Assembly (NCBI RefSeq): GCF_031127835.1
Contig: NZ_JARXHX010000003.1
Location: forward strand, 124,001 to 188,000
Source of the DNA: Pelagicoccus sp. SDUM812002
GTDB taxonomy: Bacteria > Verrucomicrobiota > Verrucomicrobiia > Opitutales > Opitutaceae
DNA length: 64,000 nt
Direction of reading: 5' to 3'
Part shown: one piece after another, positions 42,126 to 53,528 of the stretch
Position numbering within the stretch: position 1 is the first letter of the stretch
Layout of the letters: each line of letters begins with the position of its first letter
Notes under the pieces: generated by a model
Databases searched by the model: none
What the model saw: the letters and a program-made list of their open reading frames with translations, nothing else
What the model was told of the DNA's origin: nothing
Made by a program: the position numbers and the translations under genes

Positions 42126-43673
42126 ATGACTGACTCTCGAATTAATCCTAAACGTCTTTTGTATGCTGGCTTCACAGCTATCCTCGCCACAGGTATCGGT
42201 TTTGCGGTACGCGGCGGAATCTTAGACAACTGGGGAGCCGAATTCGGATTTTCCGCGACACAGCTCGGAGTGATCAGTGGAGCAGGCCTCACCGGATTCT
42301 GCTTCGGTATCTTCGTCGGAGGCCTAGTGGTTGATACGATCGGCTATGGGAAGCTGATCGTCGCCTCCTTTCTCCTGCATGTGCTTTCTGCGGTGGTCAC
42401 CTTCACCGCGACTGCCGGCATGGACACGGCAATCGCTTATCAATGGCTGTTCTGGGGTACCTTTATCTTTGCCTTGGCGAACGGTTCTCTAGAAGCGGTA
42501 GCGAACCCTCTGGTAGCGACGCTGTTTCCAGAGAACCGTACCCACTACTTGAATATATTGCATGCTTCCTGGCCTTTAGGCTTGGTGCTCGGTGGAGCGC
42601 TCGGCTGGTTGCTCGACGATCGGATGAACGTCTCGTGGAAAGTGCAGTTGGCCATCTTCCTGATCCCTACCGTCGTGTATGGCATCATGTTCATGGGCCA
42701 ACGCTTTCCGAAGTCGGAAGCGGCTGAAAAAGGCCTCAAGCTCGGTGACATGTTCAAGGATGTAGGCCTGCTGGGTGGATTGGTGATCGCCTTGATGTTA
42801 TTCCTGTTTTTCCAAGCGACCTTTCCAGCGATCCCAACCTACGTGCTGGCGATCGCCGCCTTGGCACTGATATTCATAATTGGTAAGATAACGAGCTTTG
42901 CTCTCGGGTCTGTCATGCTATTCGTCTTGTTTGGAACGCACATTCTCGTGGGAGCAGTCGAGCTCGGCACGGATGGATGGATACAAAACATTACGGGTAG
43001 CATCTTGAGCTCTGAGGAAGGCAAATTCTTGTTTGTCATCACATCGCTAACCATGTTTGTCCTGCGTTTCTGCGCGGCATGGATCGAGGAGCACCTAAAG
43101 TTGTCGCCCATCGGATTGCTCCTACTGTGCGCGATATTGGCCTTCGTCGGCTTGAACCTTTCGAGCGGTATCGAATCCTTCAAAGGAGCTGTTTTCGCAT
43201 TGTTGATATACGGTGTCGGCAAGACCTTCTTCTGGCCGACGATGCTAGCGGTGGTTGGCGACCGCTTCCCTCGCACGGGAGCGATCGCGATTAGCATCAT
43301 GGGCGGCCTCGGCATGATGTCCGGCGGATTGATCGGCCTACCTGGCCTTGGTTACGCAAAGGACCGCTTTGCGAGCGAAGCCTTGCAAGAGGAAGCACCT
43401 GCCATTTACCAAGAGATGAAGGCTGTAGACTCCAATAGCTGGCTGATTTTCAAGCCGGTTGCGGCGATCGACGGTAAAAAGCTAGCGGCAGCCCGCTCCC
43501 AAGAAATCCCGAGCGAAGTGCAGCAAGCCTTGATCGACTCGAGCTTGAAGGGAGATCGCAAGACCCTCCGAGTGGACTCTTTGATTCCAGCCACAATGGC
43601 CATGATTTTTCTCGGTCTGCTAATCTACTTCCGACGCCAAGGTGGCTACAAACGGGTCTACCTCGAGAAATAG
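42126..43673 (+). CDS. MFS sugar permease of the oxidation operon
   Basis: 515 residues with about 12 hydrophobic segments. The first half holds [14 protein letters not shown] and a loop typical of the fucose/glucose permease-like MFS branch. A hydrophilic 60-residue insertion lies near residues 410-470 ([12 protein letters not shown]) before the last helix, larger than in usual MFS proteins. It starts 77 bp after the ThuA/cytochrome gene and ends the operon begun by the epimerase. It probably imports the sugar or keto-sugar metabolised by the operon. The resemblance is to MFS members found next to Gfo/Idh genes in Planctomycetes and Verrucomicrobia. Confidence 0.8.
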   Translation: MTDSRINPKRLLYAGFTAILATGIGFAVRGGILDNWGAEFGFSATQLGVISGAGLTGFCFGIFVGGLVVDTIGYGKLIVASFLLHVLSAVVTFTATAGMDTAIAYQWLFWGTFIFALANGSLEAVANPLVATLFPENRTHYLNILHASWPLGLVLGGALGWLLDDRMNVSWKVQLAIFLIPTVVYGIMFMGQRFPKSEAAEKGLKLGDMFKDVGLLGGLVIALMLFLFFQATFPAIPTYVLAIAALALIFIIGKITSFALGSVMLFVLFGTHILVGAVELGTDGWIQNITGSILSSEEGKFLFVITSLTMFVLRFCAAWIEEHLKLSPIGLLLLCAILAFVGLNLSSGIESFKGAVFALLIYGVGKTFFWPTMLAVVGDRFPRTGAIAISIMGGLGMMSGGLIGLPGLGYAKDRFASEALQEEAPAIYQEMKAVDSNSWLIFKPVAAIDGKKLAAARSQEIPSEVQQALIDSSLKGDRKTLRVDSLIPATMAMIFLGLLIYFRRQGGYKRVYLEK

Positions 43674-44032
43674 CTTAAGGCAAAAGTCGTTACTGGCTCT
43701 GCAACAGCCAAGGCTAGTAACCTTCCGAGCGCCGAAGCGTCTGTCCTCGAATCTCGGCAGTCTCCCCAATCAACTAGAGAAGAATAGTTAAACTCTTACT
43801 TTAGATATAGTTTCCTGCTAGACTCTAAAGATAGAGCGCACGTGCCGCTGTTAACGTGGGTCGCCGCAAAGTGGATTTACTCGCCTTTGATTTCGATTTC
43901 CATCGTAGTCCTTGTCCCCCTTAACACTCCTAGGTGATGCATTGCGCAACGGATGCCCAGCGTCTTCATTTGCGAACGTTGCCTCCGCGAGCCACATACG
44001 GGGCCGTTTAACTCTTCCCCCGAATACTCTAC
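43674..44032. other. 359-bp gap between the sugar-oxidation operon and GH10
   Basis: A stem-loop at 43689-43721 has GTTACT/AGTAAC outer arms and an inner GGCT/AGCC pair, positioned to end or protect the MFS transcript; there is no long T-run. The rest should contain the GH10 promoter. GGCCGTTTAACTC near 44006 partly resembles the CGGTTAAACGG sequence ahead of the third CE1 gene; this may be chance. No coding signal is seen. Confidence 0.4.
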
Positions 44033-45850
44033 ATGAAGCTAAAATCGATTCTGACGATACCCATCTTCTCTCTCGCGCTCACTTCGCTTAGTGCCCAAAC
44101 TGAGCTGCCAAGCGGCAAACAACTCCTTCGCTCGCCGGGCCTCGACGCCTTCTCGCTCCAGCTTATGCCGTCCGCCTTCGACTCAGTCAGTATCGACACT
44201 GTCGATACTGAGAGTGATTTCGGGTTCGACTCCGCATGGCGTATCGAAACCAAGGGCGATACCGGGCCTTGGTACGCCGTTCAACTGCAGTCCAGTAGCT
44301 TCACCGAATTGAAAAAAGGCGACACCGGCATTGTACGCTTCTTCGCCCGCACCCTCGAATCAGCCGACGAAAGTGGCCTTGGGCAAATCGGCGTCGGCAT
44401 TCGCCCTGCTATCGGCTGGGGACGTGGCATGGTCAGCGAGACTTTCAATGCCCCAGAAGAATGGGGAGAGTTTCTCGTCCCTTTCACGGCCGACGCTGAC
44501 TACGAACGTTTCGAAGCCCAGGTCAGTTTCACCCTCGGCTACCGTGCTCAGACCATCGAGATTGGCGGCCTCGAGTGCCTCACTTTCGGCGATGCCGTGG
44601 CTTTTAGTGACCTTCCTCGCACCCGCTTCACTTATGAAGGACGCGAAACGAACTCTGCATGGCGAGAAGCGGCTCTCGAACGCATCGAGGAAATCCGCAA
44701 AGGCGACCTTTCGATCCGAGTCGTCGACGCCAAAGGCAAGCCAGTCCGCAATGCGAAGCTCACCCTCGCACAAACCGAAAGCGCTTTCGAATGGGGCACA
44801 GCCATTCCGTTCGAACGTCTTCTGGTAGATACTCCCGACAACTTAATCTTCCGCGAAAAGGTTCTCGAACTCTTCAATGCAGCTAGCCCGGAGAACGACC
44901 TCAAATGGGGAGCCTGGCTGGGCGAGTTCCAAGGAAACTTCAACCGCGAGCAAGCCCTCGATGGACTCAAGTGGCTTCAGGAACACGATATCCCGACTCG
45001 CGGACACGTTTTGGTCTGGCCAGGACGCGGAAACTTGCCGGACCAAGTCCGTGAGCTCCTCGGCACGCCCGAGCAGGACCAGATCCAAGGCATCGTGCTC
45101 GATCACATCCGCGAGATAAGTGCGGCTACCAAGGACTACCTCTACGAATGGGACGTCCTCAACGAGCCCTACACCAATCACGACCTAATGGATGCCCTCG
45201 GCAAGGAAATCATGGTCGAGTGGTTCGAGGTCGCTCGTGAGGAAATGCCGGACATGATGCTCTACCTGAACGATTTCAGTAACCATGATTTCACTACAGA
45301 CGCCGAGCACGTGCAGCATTTCGAAGACACCGCTCGTTACCTCGTTGACAATGGCGCTCCACTCGACGCCCTCGGCCTGCAAGCCCACATCGGCGGCAAG
45401 CCCAACGCACCTGAGAATGTGCTGGCCACCCTCGATCGTTATTGGAACGCCTTCAACCTCCCAATTCGCATCACCGAATTCGATATCCGCACTACCGACG
45501 AAGAGCTTCAAGCGGACTATACCCGCGATTTCTTCACCCTCGCTTTCAGCCACCCATCGATAGTTGGAGTCCAATTGTGGGGCTTCTGGGAAAACGCTCA
45601 CTGGATACCCACCGCTGCCATGTACCGCGAAGATTGGTCCGAAAAACCGAGCGTCGATGTTTACAAGTCCCTCCTCTTCGACCAGTGGCGTACCAATCTC
45701 GAATCCAAGACCGACAAAGAAGGAACCTTCGCCACCCGCGCCTTCTTCGGAGACTACACCGTAACCGTCCAAGCGGGAAACAAGGAAATTGAATATAGCT
45801 TCGCGCTCCCACGCGGCGAATCCAAGGAAGTCGAAATTCAACTACCGTAG
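44033..45850 (+). CDS. Secreted GH10 xylanase with N-terminal carbohydrate-binding-like domain
   Basis: 605 residues, signal peptide ending S-L-S-A. Residues about 25-195 form a CBM4/9-like beta-sandwich (W-R-I-E-T-K-G-D-T-G, W-Y-A-V-Q-L). The GH10 barrel occupies about 220-560, with acid/base Glu378 in W-D-V-L-N-E-P-Y and nucleophile Glu482 in R-I-T-E-F-D-I. Retained family features are K-W-G-A-W, R-G-H-V-L-V-W and Q-A-H-I-G-G. GH10 enzymes are retaining endo-beta-1,4-xylanases acting on arabinoxylan chains. The H-V-L-V-W-P (rather than H-T-L-V-W-H) substitution near the active-site rim is unusual. It begins a run of co-directional esterase and glycosidase genes (45872 onwards). Confidence 0.92.
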   Translation: MKLKSILTIPIFSLALTSLSAQTELPSGKQLLRSPGLDAFSLQLMPSAFDSVSIDTVDTESDFGFDSAWRIETKGDTGPWYAVQLQSSSFTELKKGDTGIVRFFARTLESADESGLGQIGVGIRPAIGWGRGMVSETFNAPEEWGEFLVPFTADADYERFEAQVSFTLGYRAQTIEIGGLECLTFGDAVAFSDLPRTRFTYEGRETNSAWREAALERIEEIRKGDLSIRVVDAKGKPVRNAKLTLAQTESAFEWGTAIPFERLLVDTPDNLIFREKVLELFNAASPENDLKWGAWLGEFQGNFNREQALDGLKWLQEHDIPTRGHVLVWPGRGNLPDQVRELLGTPEQDQIQGIVLDHIREISAATKDYLYEWDVLNEPYTNHDLMDALGKEIMVEWFEVAREEMPDMMLYLNDFSNHDFTTDAEHVQHFEDTARYLVDNGAPLDALGLQAHIGGKPNAPENVLATLDRYWNAFNLPIRITEFDIRTTDEELQADYTRDFFTLAFSHPSIVGVQLWGFWENAHWIPTAAMYREDWSEKPSVDVYKSLLFDQWRTNLESKTDKEGTFATRAFFGDYTVTVQAGNKEIEYSFALPRGESKEVEIQLP

Positions 45851-45871
45851 CACACACACGCAATATCCCAT

Positions 45872-47425
45872 ATGAAAACGAATCTCTTCTACTCGCTCGC
45901 CCTCGTCGCGGCTACGTTCGCCTTCGCAAACCAGCCGGACCCGGTAAAAACGGAATACGGCCTCGTCCAAGGTGTGAACGAAAACGATCTCACTGTCTAC
46001 CGCGGCGTCCCCTTCGCCGCCCCACCAGTGGGAGATTTGCGCTGGAAAGCGCCGCAACCAGCCGCCTCTTGGGAAGGCGTTCGACAGGCCACCGACTTCG
46101 CCCCCGATCCCATGCAAGGCGACGGTCAGGGAAATGTCAGCGAGGATTGCCTCTACCTCAACATCTGGTCGCCGGCCAAATCCTCTGACGAGCAACTTCC
46201 CGTTCTCGTCTGGATCTACGGGGGAGGTTTCGCCTTCGGTTCCACCTCGACACCGGTCCACAATGGCGAACATCTAGCCCGCAAAGGCGTCATCCTCGTG
46301 AGCGTCAACTACCGAGTTGGCAGCCTCGGCTTCTTGGCCCACCCCGAACTGAGTGCCGAGTCCGATAATGGCGTATCCGGAAACTACGGACTGCTTGACC
46401 AAATTGCAGGACTCGAGTGGATACAAAACAACATAACCGCTTTTGGGGGCGACCCTGACAAAGTCACAATCTTCGGCGAATCAGCAGGAGGCATCTCCGT
46501 AAGCATGCTCTGCGCGTCTCCTCAGGCCAAAGGACTCTTCCGGGCCGCCATATCCCAAAGCGGCGGTTCTTTCGGTCCTAGTCGTCCCACCACGTACCCG
46601 GGCGAAAATATGCGTACGCTCGCCATGGCGGAGCAATCAGGGATCACCTACGCGGAAAAGGCGGGAGTCTCGTCAATCGAGGCCCTTCGCGATGTACCTG
46701 CGAAAGAGCTCCCCGGAGGCTGGGGCAGCGGATCCTCATGGCCCATCGTCGACGGATTCGTTGTTCCTGACGATCAATACAAGCTGTATGAGAAAGGTGA
46801 CTACAATCACGTCGACGTTCTGGTAGGCTACAATTCTGACGAAGGCCTCAGTTTCTCTCGCGAGGGCAGCGTCGATGAATGGACCGCCAATGTTGAAACC
46901 CGCTATGGTCCCTTCGCCGAAGAACTCATAACTGCGTATCCACCCGTTGGCGACCGAGTCAGCAAAACCGCTCGAGACCTCATGCGCGACGCAGCCTTCG
47001 GATGGCAGACTTGGGCATGGGCCAACCTCCAAGCCAAGACCAGCGATTCTAAAGTATTCTACTACTATTTCGACCAACATGCGGACCACCCCGCCGATTC
47101 CGATGCGGCCGACCATGGCATGCCCCATGGCGTCGATGTTCCCTACGTATTTCAAACCCTCGCTTCGGACGATGCCAATCTGTCAGAAGCCGACCACGAA
47201 CTATCCGATATCGTTTCAACTTATTGGACAAACTTCGCCAAGCACGGAGACCCCAATGGTCCGGGCGTTCCTGAGTGGCCCGAATATACTTTGCAAAACC
47301 GCCAGCTTATGTACTTCGATGACGAAGCCTTTATCGGTCCAGTCCCCAGTGCCGCATCTCTCGAAGTCCTCGACGACTACTTCGAATGGCGTCGTACCTC
47401 GGAGGGTAAGGCTTGGGCGAAATAG
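45872..47425 (+). CDS. Secreted type B carboxylesterase
   Basis: 517 residues with a signal peptide (first about 20). Typical type B features: Y-R-G-V-P-F-A-A-P-P-V-G-D-L-R-W-K near residue 43, E-D-C-L-Y-L-N-I-W, the oxyanion strand Y-G-G-G-F and the nucleophile Ser204 in G-E-S-A-G-G. A catalytic Glu is expected in the S-D-E-G region near residue 325 and a His in the A-D-H-G-M-P-H-G segment near 413. Type B enzymes hydrolyse varied carboxyl esters. In this locus a role on acetylated or feruloylated xylan fragments is plausible but not shown. It follows GH10 by 22 bp, and the metallo-beta-lactamase-fold gene follows it by 23 bp. Confidence 0.87.
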   Translation: MKTNLFYSLALVAATFAFANQPDPVKTEYGLVQGVNENDLTVYRGVPFAAPPVGDLRWKAPQPAASWEGVRQATDFAPDPMQGDGQGNVSEDCLYLNIWSPAKSSDEQLPVLVWIYGGGFAFGSTSTPVHNGEHLARKGVILVSVNYRVGSLGFLAHPELSAESDNGVSGNYGLLDQIAGLEWIQNNITAFGGDPDKVTIFGESAGGISVSMLCASPQAKGLFRAAISQSGGSFGPSRPTTYPGENMRTLAMAEQSGITYAEKAGVSSIEALRDVPAKELPGGWGSGSSWPIVDGFVVPDDQYKLYEKGDYNHVDVLVGYNSDEGLSFSREGSVDEWTANVETRYGPFAEELITAYPPVGDRVSKTARDLMRDAAFGWQTWAWANLQAKTSDSKVFYYYFDQHADHPADSDAADHGMPHGVDVPYVFQTLASDDANLSEADHELSDIVSTYWTNFAKHGDPNGPGVPEWPEYTLQNRQLMYFDDEAFIGPVPSAASLEVLDDYFEWRRTSEGKAWAK

Positions 47426-47448
47426 GTGCCATTTTCATCAAAAATGCT

Positions 47449-48477
47449 ATGACTAAACGTCCGGACGAAACGCATAACTCTTCGCGGCGAGACATGCTGA
47501 AGGCTCTGGGCCTCGGAGCAATCGCTCTCGGTGGGTCCTCGCTCTCGCAATCGACGCGACTCCATGCGCAAAGTGATCGTCCCGAACCAAATAACGTTCG
47601 CAATCCTTGGATTTACGCGTTCACCATCGGAGACTCCGAGGCATGGGTAATTAGCGACGGCCACTTTTCGTTCAACCAGGGGCTGGATATGATGTATCCA
47701 AAAAACGAGCGCGACGAAATGAAACGAACGCTCGAGGAAAACTACGAGCCAACCGATACCATCCCCATATACGTCAACATCTTGGTAATACGGAAAGATT
47801 CCGAAATCGTTGTTTTCGACGCAGGATTCGGCTCAGTCGATAACCCCGACATGGGTTGGTTCAGGGAGGGCTTGGCCACCATCGGGATTCATCCAAGCCA
47901 AGTGACCGCTGGATTTCTGAGCCACGCCCACGGAGACCATATCGACGGCTTCGTTAACGCCGATGGAAAGCCGTTGTTCCCCAACGCCGCAATTTATACC
48001 ACACCGGAAGAATTCTCCTTTTGGCGGCAAAAGGATCCTGACTTCTCGAAGTCCCTGCGTCCACCGAGCTGGATTCCCGGCATGGTTCGAAATGCCCAGG
48101 AAAAGTTCGAAATCTTAGCTCCCCAGATTCAAACCGTAAGCGTGGGAACCCAAGCCCTTAGCGGCTTAGTCACGGTCGAGGACGGATTTGGCCACACCCC
48201 TGGGCATAGCATATTCCGTATCCAATCCGCAGGCGAGAGCCTGCTACATATCGTGGATCTGGTACATAACCACTTACTCATGTTTCGCGACCCCGCGTGG
48301 TCGATCGCGCTAGACCACAACCCAGAACTAGCAGTCAGCGCTAGAAGACGCGTATTCGCCCAGGCCACAGAAGAACGAGTCCGGTGCTTCGGCTTCCACG
48401 TTCCTTGGCCCGGGATTGGAGGCATTGCCGCACGAAACAAAGCCTACGCTTGGATCCCCGAAAGGCTGTGGTGGTAG
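47449..48477 (+). CDS. Tat-exported metallo-beta-lactamase-fold hydrolase
   Basis: 342 residues from the ATG at 47449. The leader has S-S-R-R-D-M-L-K-A-L-G-L-G-A-I-A-L-G-G, a classic twin-arginine signal. The metal site is intact: H-A-H-G-D-H (His159, His161, Asp163, His164), a distal G-H-T-P-G-H (near residue 250) and a late D-L-V-H-N-H, so a dinuclear zinc or iron hydrolase is likely. The D-A-G-F-G-S strand precedes it as in quorum-quenching/AHL-lactonase-like and lactonase-type members. Tat export fits a metalloenzyme folded in the cytoplasm. It is co-transcribed with the carboxylesterase. Lactone or ester hydrolysis is the reasonable guess; substrate unknown. Confidence 0.84.
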   Translation: MTKRPDETHNSSRRDMLKALGLGAIALGGSSLSQSTRLHAQSDRPEPNNVRNPWIYAFTIGDSEAWVISDGHFSFNQGLDMMYPKNERDEMKRTLEENYEPTDTIPIYVNILVIRKDSEIVVFDAGFGSVDNPDMGWFREGLATIGIHPSQVTAGFLSHAHGDHIDGFVNADGKPLFPNAAIYTTPEEFSFWRQKDPDFSKSLRPPSWIPGMVRNAQEKFEILAPQIQTVSVGTQALSGLVTVEDGFGHTPGHSIFRIQSAGESLLHIVDLVHNHLLMFRDPAWSIALDHNPELAVSARRRVFAQATEERVRCFGFHVPWPGIGGIAARNKAYAWIPERLWW

Positions 48478-48573
48478 ATCTTTCACGGATACGAATCGCC
48501 TAAACTGGAAAACATTCTCGTCTAATCAGATAGTCCTCATTTCGAAAATTTAACTCTGTCATACCCCTCGCCT

Positions 48574-49773
48574 ATGAAAAAACGTCACCTACTCCCCCTG
48601 TTCACGTTAGTCGCCAGTTGCCTGATAAACATGGCCTACGCCGACGAACTTCCCGGCACTCCCGCCAGTACCAATACCCCCGGCTCAGCCTACCCACGCA
48701 TCCTCCCTGACAATAGAGTCGTGTTCCAAGTAAAGGCCCCCGAGGCCGATCGTGTCGCTTTTCAAACAGACAAGACTTACCCAGCGACCAAGGACGAAGA
48801 GGGAACCTGGACCGTCACCACCGACCCTCAGGCACCAGGTTTTCACTACTACTGGCTTGTCATCGATGGCGTTCAGGTAAACGACCCCTCCAGCGAAACC
48901 TTCTATGGCACTGGGAAGCAGACAAGCGGCATCGAAATACCCGAAGCCGGTGATACCGGAGCATACTACGATTTTCAGGATGTCCCTCACGGGGAGGTGC
49001 GAGAGCGCTGGTACCAGTCGTCAGTTACCCAGGGACCACGCCGCTTCTTTCTCTACACCCCACCCGGTTATGACCAGTCGCCCGACACCAGGTACCCCGT
49101 GCTCTATCTCCAGCACGGCGGTGGCGAGGACGAGCGAGCCTGGCCGATACAAGGTCGCGTCGCCCACATCATGGACAACCTCATCGCGTCCGGCGACGCA
49201 GAACCGATGCTCGTCGTCATGGAGCGTGGATACGCCTTGCGGCCCGAGGAAGAGCCAATTCCCTTCCGCATGGGACCCGATGTTTCCATGGACGAACTCA
49301 ATCGCCAGATGCTAAAACGCTTCGCGTCCTTCGAAGCGGTTATCATCGAGGACGTGATTCCTTTCATCGATTCGCAGTACCGCACAATTCCAGATCGCCA
49401 CCATCGCGCGATCGCTGGATTCTCAATGGGCGGCTTCCAAGCCTATATGATAGGGCTCCAAAACCTGGATACGTTTGCATCTATCGGAGGACTAAGCGGC
49501 ACCGGCCACTTCGGCCCCGGAGACATCGATCCCGAAACCTACTACGGCGGAGCCTTAGCCGACACTGCATCCTTCAACGAAAGCATGGATCTCATGTTCT
49601 TCGGCCACGGCACCCAAGAGCCCGATCGTATGATGGCTGGCTTCAACGCCTTTCACGCTAACCTTAGTCGAATAGGCATAGACCACGTCTACTACCAGTC
49701 CGAGGGCACCGGCCACGTATGGCTTACCGAAAGGCGCAATCTTCGTGAACTCGCCAAACGTCTCTTCAAATAA
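48574..49773 (+). CDS. Secreted CE1-type esterase with N-terminal E-set domain (copy 2)
   Basis: 399 residues, signal peptide ending M-A-Y-A. An N-terminal E-set domain (V-F-Q-V-K-A-P-E-A-D, about 45-125) is followed by the CE1 alpha/beta-hydrolase: Y-T-P-P-G-Y, the loop L-Q-H-G-G-G-E-D (about 180-187), and nucleophile Ser284 in G-F-S-M-G-G. A histidine in T-G-H-V-W closes the triad. This is the same architecture as the copies at 17258 and 52117; the H-G-G-G-E-D loop is shared with 52117. Feruloyl/acetyl esterase activity on arabinoxylan is the family role. The GH51 gene starts 146 bp downstream. Copies 2 and 3 flank GH51, consistent with a local duplication. Confidence 0.87.
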   Translation: MKKRHLLPLFTLVASCLINMAYADELPGTPASTNTPGSAYPRILPDNRVVFQVKAPEADRVAFQTDKTYPATKDEEGTWTVTTDPQAPGFHYYWLVIDGVQVNDPSSETFYGTGKQTSGIEIPEAGDTGAYYDFQDVPHGEVRERWYQSSVTQGPRRFFLYTPPGYDQSPDTRYPVLYLQHGGGEDERAWPIQGRVAHIMDNLIASGDAEPMLVVMERGYALRPEEEPIPFRMGPDVSMDELNRQMLKRFASFEAVIIEDVIPFIDSQYRTIPDRHHRAIAGFSMGGFQAYMIGLQNLDTFASIGGLSGTGHFGPGDIDPETYYGGALADTASFNESMDLMFFGHGTQEPDRMMAGFNAFHANLSRIGIDHVYYQSEGTGHVWLTERRNLRELAKRLFK

Positions 49774-49919
49774 CTCTACAGAAAGAGCACTAAAAACTGA
49801 ATACGGGAAAACTACCCTTCCCTCCACAAAGTCGGCCCGATCAAATTCAAACCCTACCAGTTTCGCCAGAGCCCAATCAAATTAATCGTAACCAAATAAA
49901 CATCACAACCCTACAAAAC

Positions 49920-51938
49920 TTGAAAAAGAGTATATTAATGCTAGGAGCCCTGCCGTTTGCCTTATCGGCGCAACCAACGATAGACGTCGATCTACGCATC
50001 GATGCAGATAAGCGCGCAGAAGCAATCAACCCCATGATCTACGGTCAATTCATTGAGCACATGGGCCGCTGCATCTACGGAGGCATCTGGGCAGAGATGC
50101 TTGAAGACCGGAAATTTTATCACTCGGTCACTGAGGACTACGATCCCTACGGTGATCAGACCCTTGCGGACCCGGACTTTCCCGGGATCATCGACACAAC
50201 AGAGTTTCCTGTCGTTTCCTCATCGCCGTGGGAAATCGTCGGCGAGCCCTCGGGAGTGACTATGGTCACCGAGGATAGCTTCGTGGGTAAACACACCCCG
50301 CAAATCGCCACTGGCAGCGGCATTCGCCAAAACGATCTCGGCATCAAAGAAGGCCTCGCGTACCCGGGTTACCTCTGGGTCAAGCCAATCGGCGGCTCTG
50401 CCGAGGTCGAAGTCAGCCTCAACTGGGGCGATGGCGAGGATCAAAAGAGATCGCAGGTAATCAAGTTCTCAGGCAAAAAATACGCCAAAAAGGACTTCGC
50501 CTTCACCCCGGATGAAACCACCTCGCAGGGAGCCTCGCTCGCAGTGCGCGTGCTAAGCGGAACGATTCAGCTGGGCACCCTCTCCCTCATGCCAGGCGAC
50601 AACATAAACGGTATGCGAAGCGACACCATCGAGCTCCTTAAGGAACTCGACTCCCCTATCTATCGCTGGCCGGGCGGCAACTTCGTCAGCGGGTACGACT
50701 GGCGAGACGGCATCGGCGACCGCGACCGTCGTCCCCCGCGCACCAATCCGGCCTGGACCGGCGTCGAGCACAATGACTTCGGCACCGATGAGTTCCTCGC
50801 TTTCTGCCGCTTGCTCGAAACCGAGCCTATGATCGCGGCTAACACCGGATTCGGTGACGCCTACTCCGCCAAACAATGGGTCGAGTACGCCAATGGCGAC
50901 ACCTCCACCATCGGTGGCAGCTGGAGAGCTGAAAACGGAAACAAAAAGCCTTACGACGTAGAGTACTGGTGCGTCGGAAACGAGATGTGGGGCAACTGGC
51001 AGCTGGGCCACATGCAGTTGCATCACTATACGCTTAAGCACAACCGAGTCGCCGAAGCCATGCTGGAAGCCGACTCCGACCTGATCCTGATCGCCTCGGG
51101 CGACTTGGAACGCGTGAACGAAACAGATCTGGTGCAAGTCCGTCGCGGCGTCACTTGGACCGAGGGCATGCTCAAGGACAGCCACGAATACATGGACTAC
51201 ATCTCCGAGCACTTCTACACTGGGCGCACCCCTTGGTCTGACACCGAGCGCGGTCCTATCGCCGAACACTTGGAAAGCATGCGCCAAAACATCCGCACCA
51301 AGGCAGAAGGCCACCGCGAGCTGCAGCCAAAACTCGAGGAACTGGACGGTAAGCAGATGCCCATCGCCATGACCGAGTGGAACTACTGGCACCGCAACTA
51401 CAAGTACGGCGAGCTGGGCTGCGTCTATGACATAGCGGACGGACTGGGCATCGCCGCAGGCCTTCACGAGTACTTCCGTCACACCGACATTATTGATATG
51501 GCCCTGTACGCCCAGACGGTGAACGTGATTGGAGCGATCAAGACCACCCGCATCGCTGCGGAAATGGCTACCACAGGAATCGCTCTCACGATGTATCGCC
51601 GCCATTTCGGAACGCTTCCAGTGGAAGTGGAGTTCGAGCACGACGTATTGGATGTTTCCGCCGCCCTCACCGAAGACGGCAAGGCCCTGACCCTTTCCGT
51701 GATCAATCCCACCGAATCGGAAATCACCGTCGGCCTAGATCTAAGCGGATTCGCTTTGAGCGACGGCGGCACGCGGTGGCACTTTAGCGGTCCTGACGAG
51801 TTCGCACATAACACGCCCGGTAAGAAACGCGTGGTTGAGGTCGTCGAAACCGAGATCAGCCAGCCCGCCGAAGGGCTGAGCTCTCCCGCCCTGAGTGCAT
51901 CGATCTTTGTCCTGCCTCTGAATAAAGCAGTGAAGTAG
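49920..51938 (+). CDS. Secreted GH51 alpha-L-arabinofuranosidase
   Basis: 672 residues starting from TTG at 49920. That start is chosen because it gives the complete signal peptide M-K-K-S-I-L-M-L-G-A-L-P-F-A-L-S-A; the next ATG at residue 7 would drop the lysines. The GH51 (beta/alpha)8 barrel has acid/base Glu355 in W-C-V-G-N-E-M-W-G and nucleophile Glu486 in A-M-T-E-W-N-Y-W, with I-E-H-M-G-R and R-W-P-G-G-N-F near the active site. The C-terminal beta-sandwich (about 590-672) is usual for the family. The enzyme removes arabinose side chains from arabinoxylan and arabinan. A strong terminator follows at 51967. Confidence 0.93.
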   Translation: MKKSILMLGALPFALSAQPTIDVDLRIDADKRAEAINPMIYGQFIEHMGRCIYGGIWAEMLEDRKFYHSVTEDYDPYGDQTLADPDFPGIIDTTEFPVVSSSPWEIVGEPSGVTMVTEDSFVGKHTPQIATGSGIRQNDLGIKEGLAYPGYLWVKPIGGSAEVEVSLNWGDGEDQKRSQVIKFSGKKYAKKDFAFTPDETTSQGASLAVRVLSGTIQLGTLSLMPGDNINGMRSDTIELLKELDSPIYRWPGGNFVSGYDWRDGIGDRDRRPPRTNPAWTGVEHNDFGTDEFLAFCRLLETEPMIAANTGFGDAYSAKQWVEYANGDTSTIGGSWRAENGNKKPYDVEYWCVGNEMWGNWQLGHMQLHHYTLKHNRVAEAMLEADSDLILIASGDLERVNETDLVQVRRGVTWTEGMLKDSHEYMDYISEHFYTGRTPWSDTERGPIAEHLESMRQNIRTKAEGHRELQPKLEELDGKQMPIAMTEWNYWHRNYKYGELGCVYDIADGLGIAAGLHEYFRHTDIIDMALYAQTVNVIGAIKTTRIAAEMATTGIALTMYRRHFGTLPVEVEFEHDVLDVSAALTEDGKALTLSVINPTESEITVGLDLSGFALSDGGTRWHFSGPDEFAHNTPGKKRVVEVVETEISQPAEGLSSPALSASIFVLPLNKAVK

Positions 51939-51966
51939 CGTATCGCGCACGCAGACAATCTTATCG

Positions 51967-52004
51967 CGGCTCTTTCCTTCTCGAAGGATTGAGCCGTTTT
52001 TTTT
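51967..52004 (+). terminator. Rho-independent terminator after GH51
   Basis: CGGCTC...GAGCCG (51967-51972 with 51991-51996) encloses a second helix TCCTT...AAGGA. The stem is followed by eight T (51997-52004). It lies 28 bp after the GH51 stop and cleanly ends that transcript, so the CE1 gene at 52117 needs its own promoter. Confidence 0.85.
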
Positions 52005-52029
52005 AAACCTGCAATCGCTCAGGCCTTGA

Positions 52030-53265
<1,236 letters not shown>

Positions 53266-53528
53266 ATTCGGAGAATTAATCTTGGCAACAAACCGCTAAA
53301 CTCCAAGGGCAAAACAGCCCTCGATTGCGGTGCCTCAAATTGAACTACTTCATTTGGTAGGCGTATCCAAAAAGGTATTATTATTATTATATGCTGAACG
53401 ATTACCTGAGGCATCCACCCCAACCGATAGTACGATAAATAAAATTAGGCAGAATTCTCCAGTAAACTTCGGTAAAATGTATTTCAGAACCTAAACTGCA
53501 GGTAGGTCATTACCGTTAACCGGAGCGA

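Noticed and set aside
50553-51641. 362-codon minus frame opposite GH51
   Set aside because: It lies wholly antisense to a gene with complete GH51 catalytic motifs; long shadow frames arise from the codon bias of this genome. It shows no recognisable domain.
53380-53395. Short TAT microsatellite after CE1 copy 3
   Set aside because: Only about five units and no gene context; not worth a feature.
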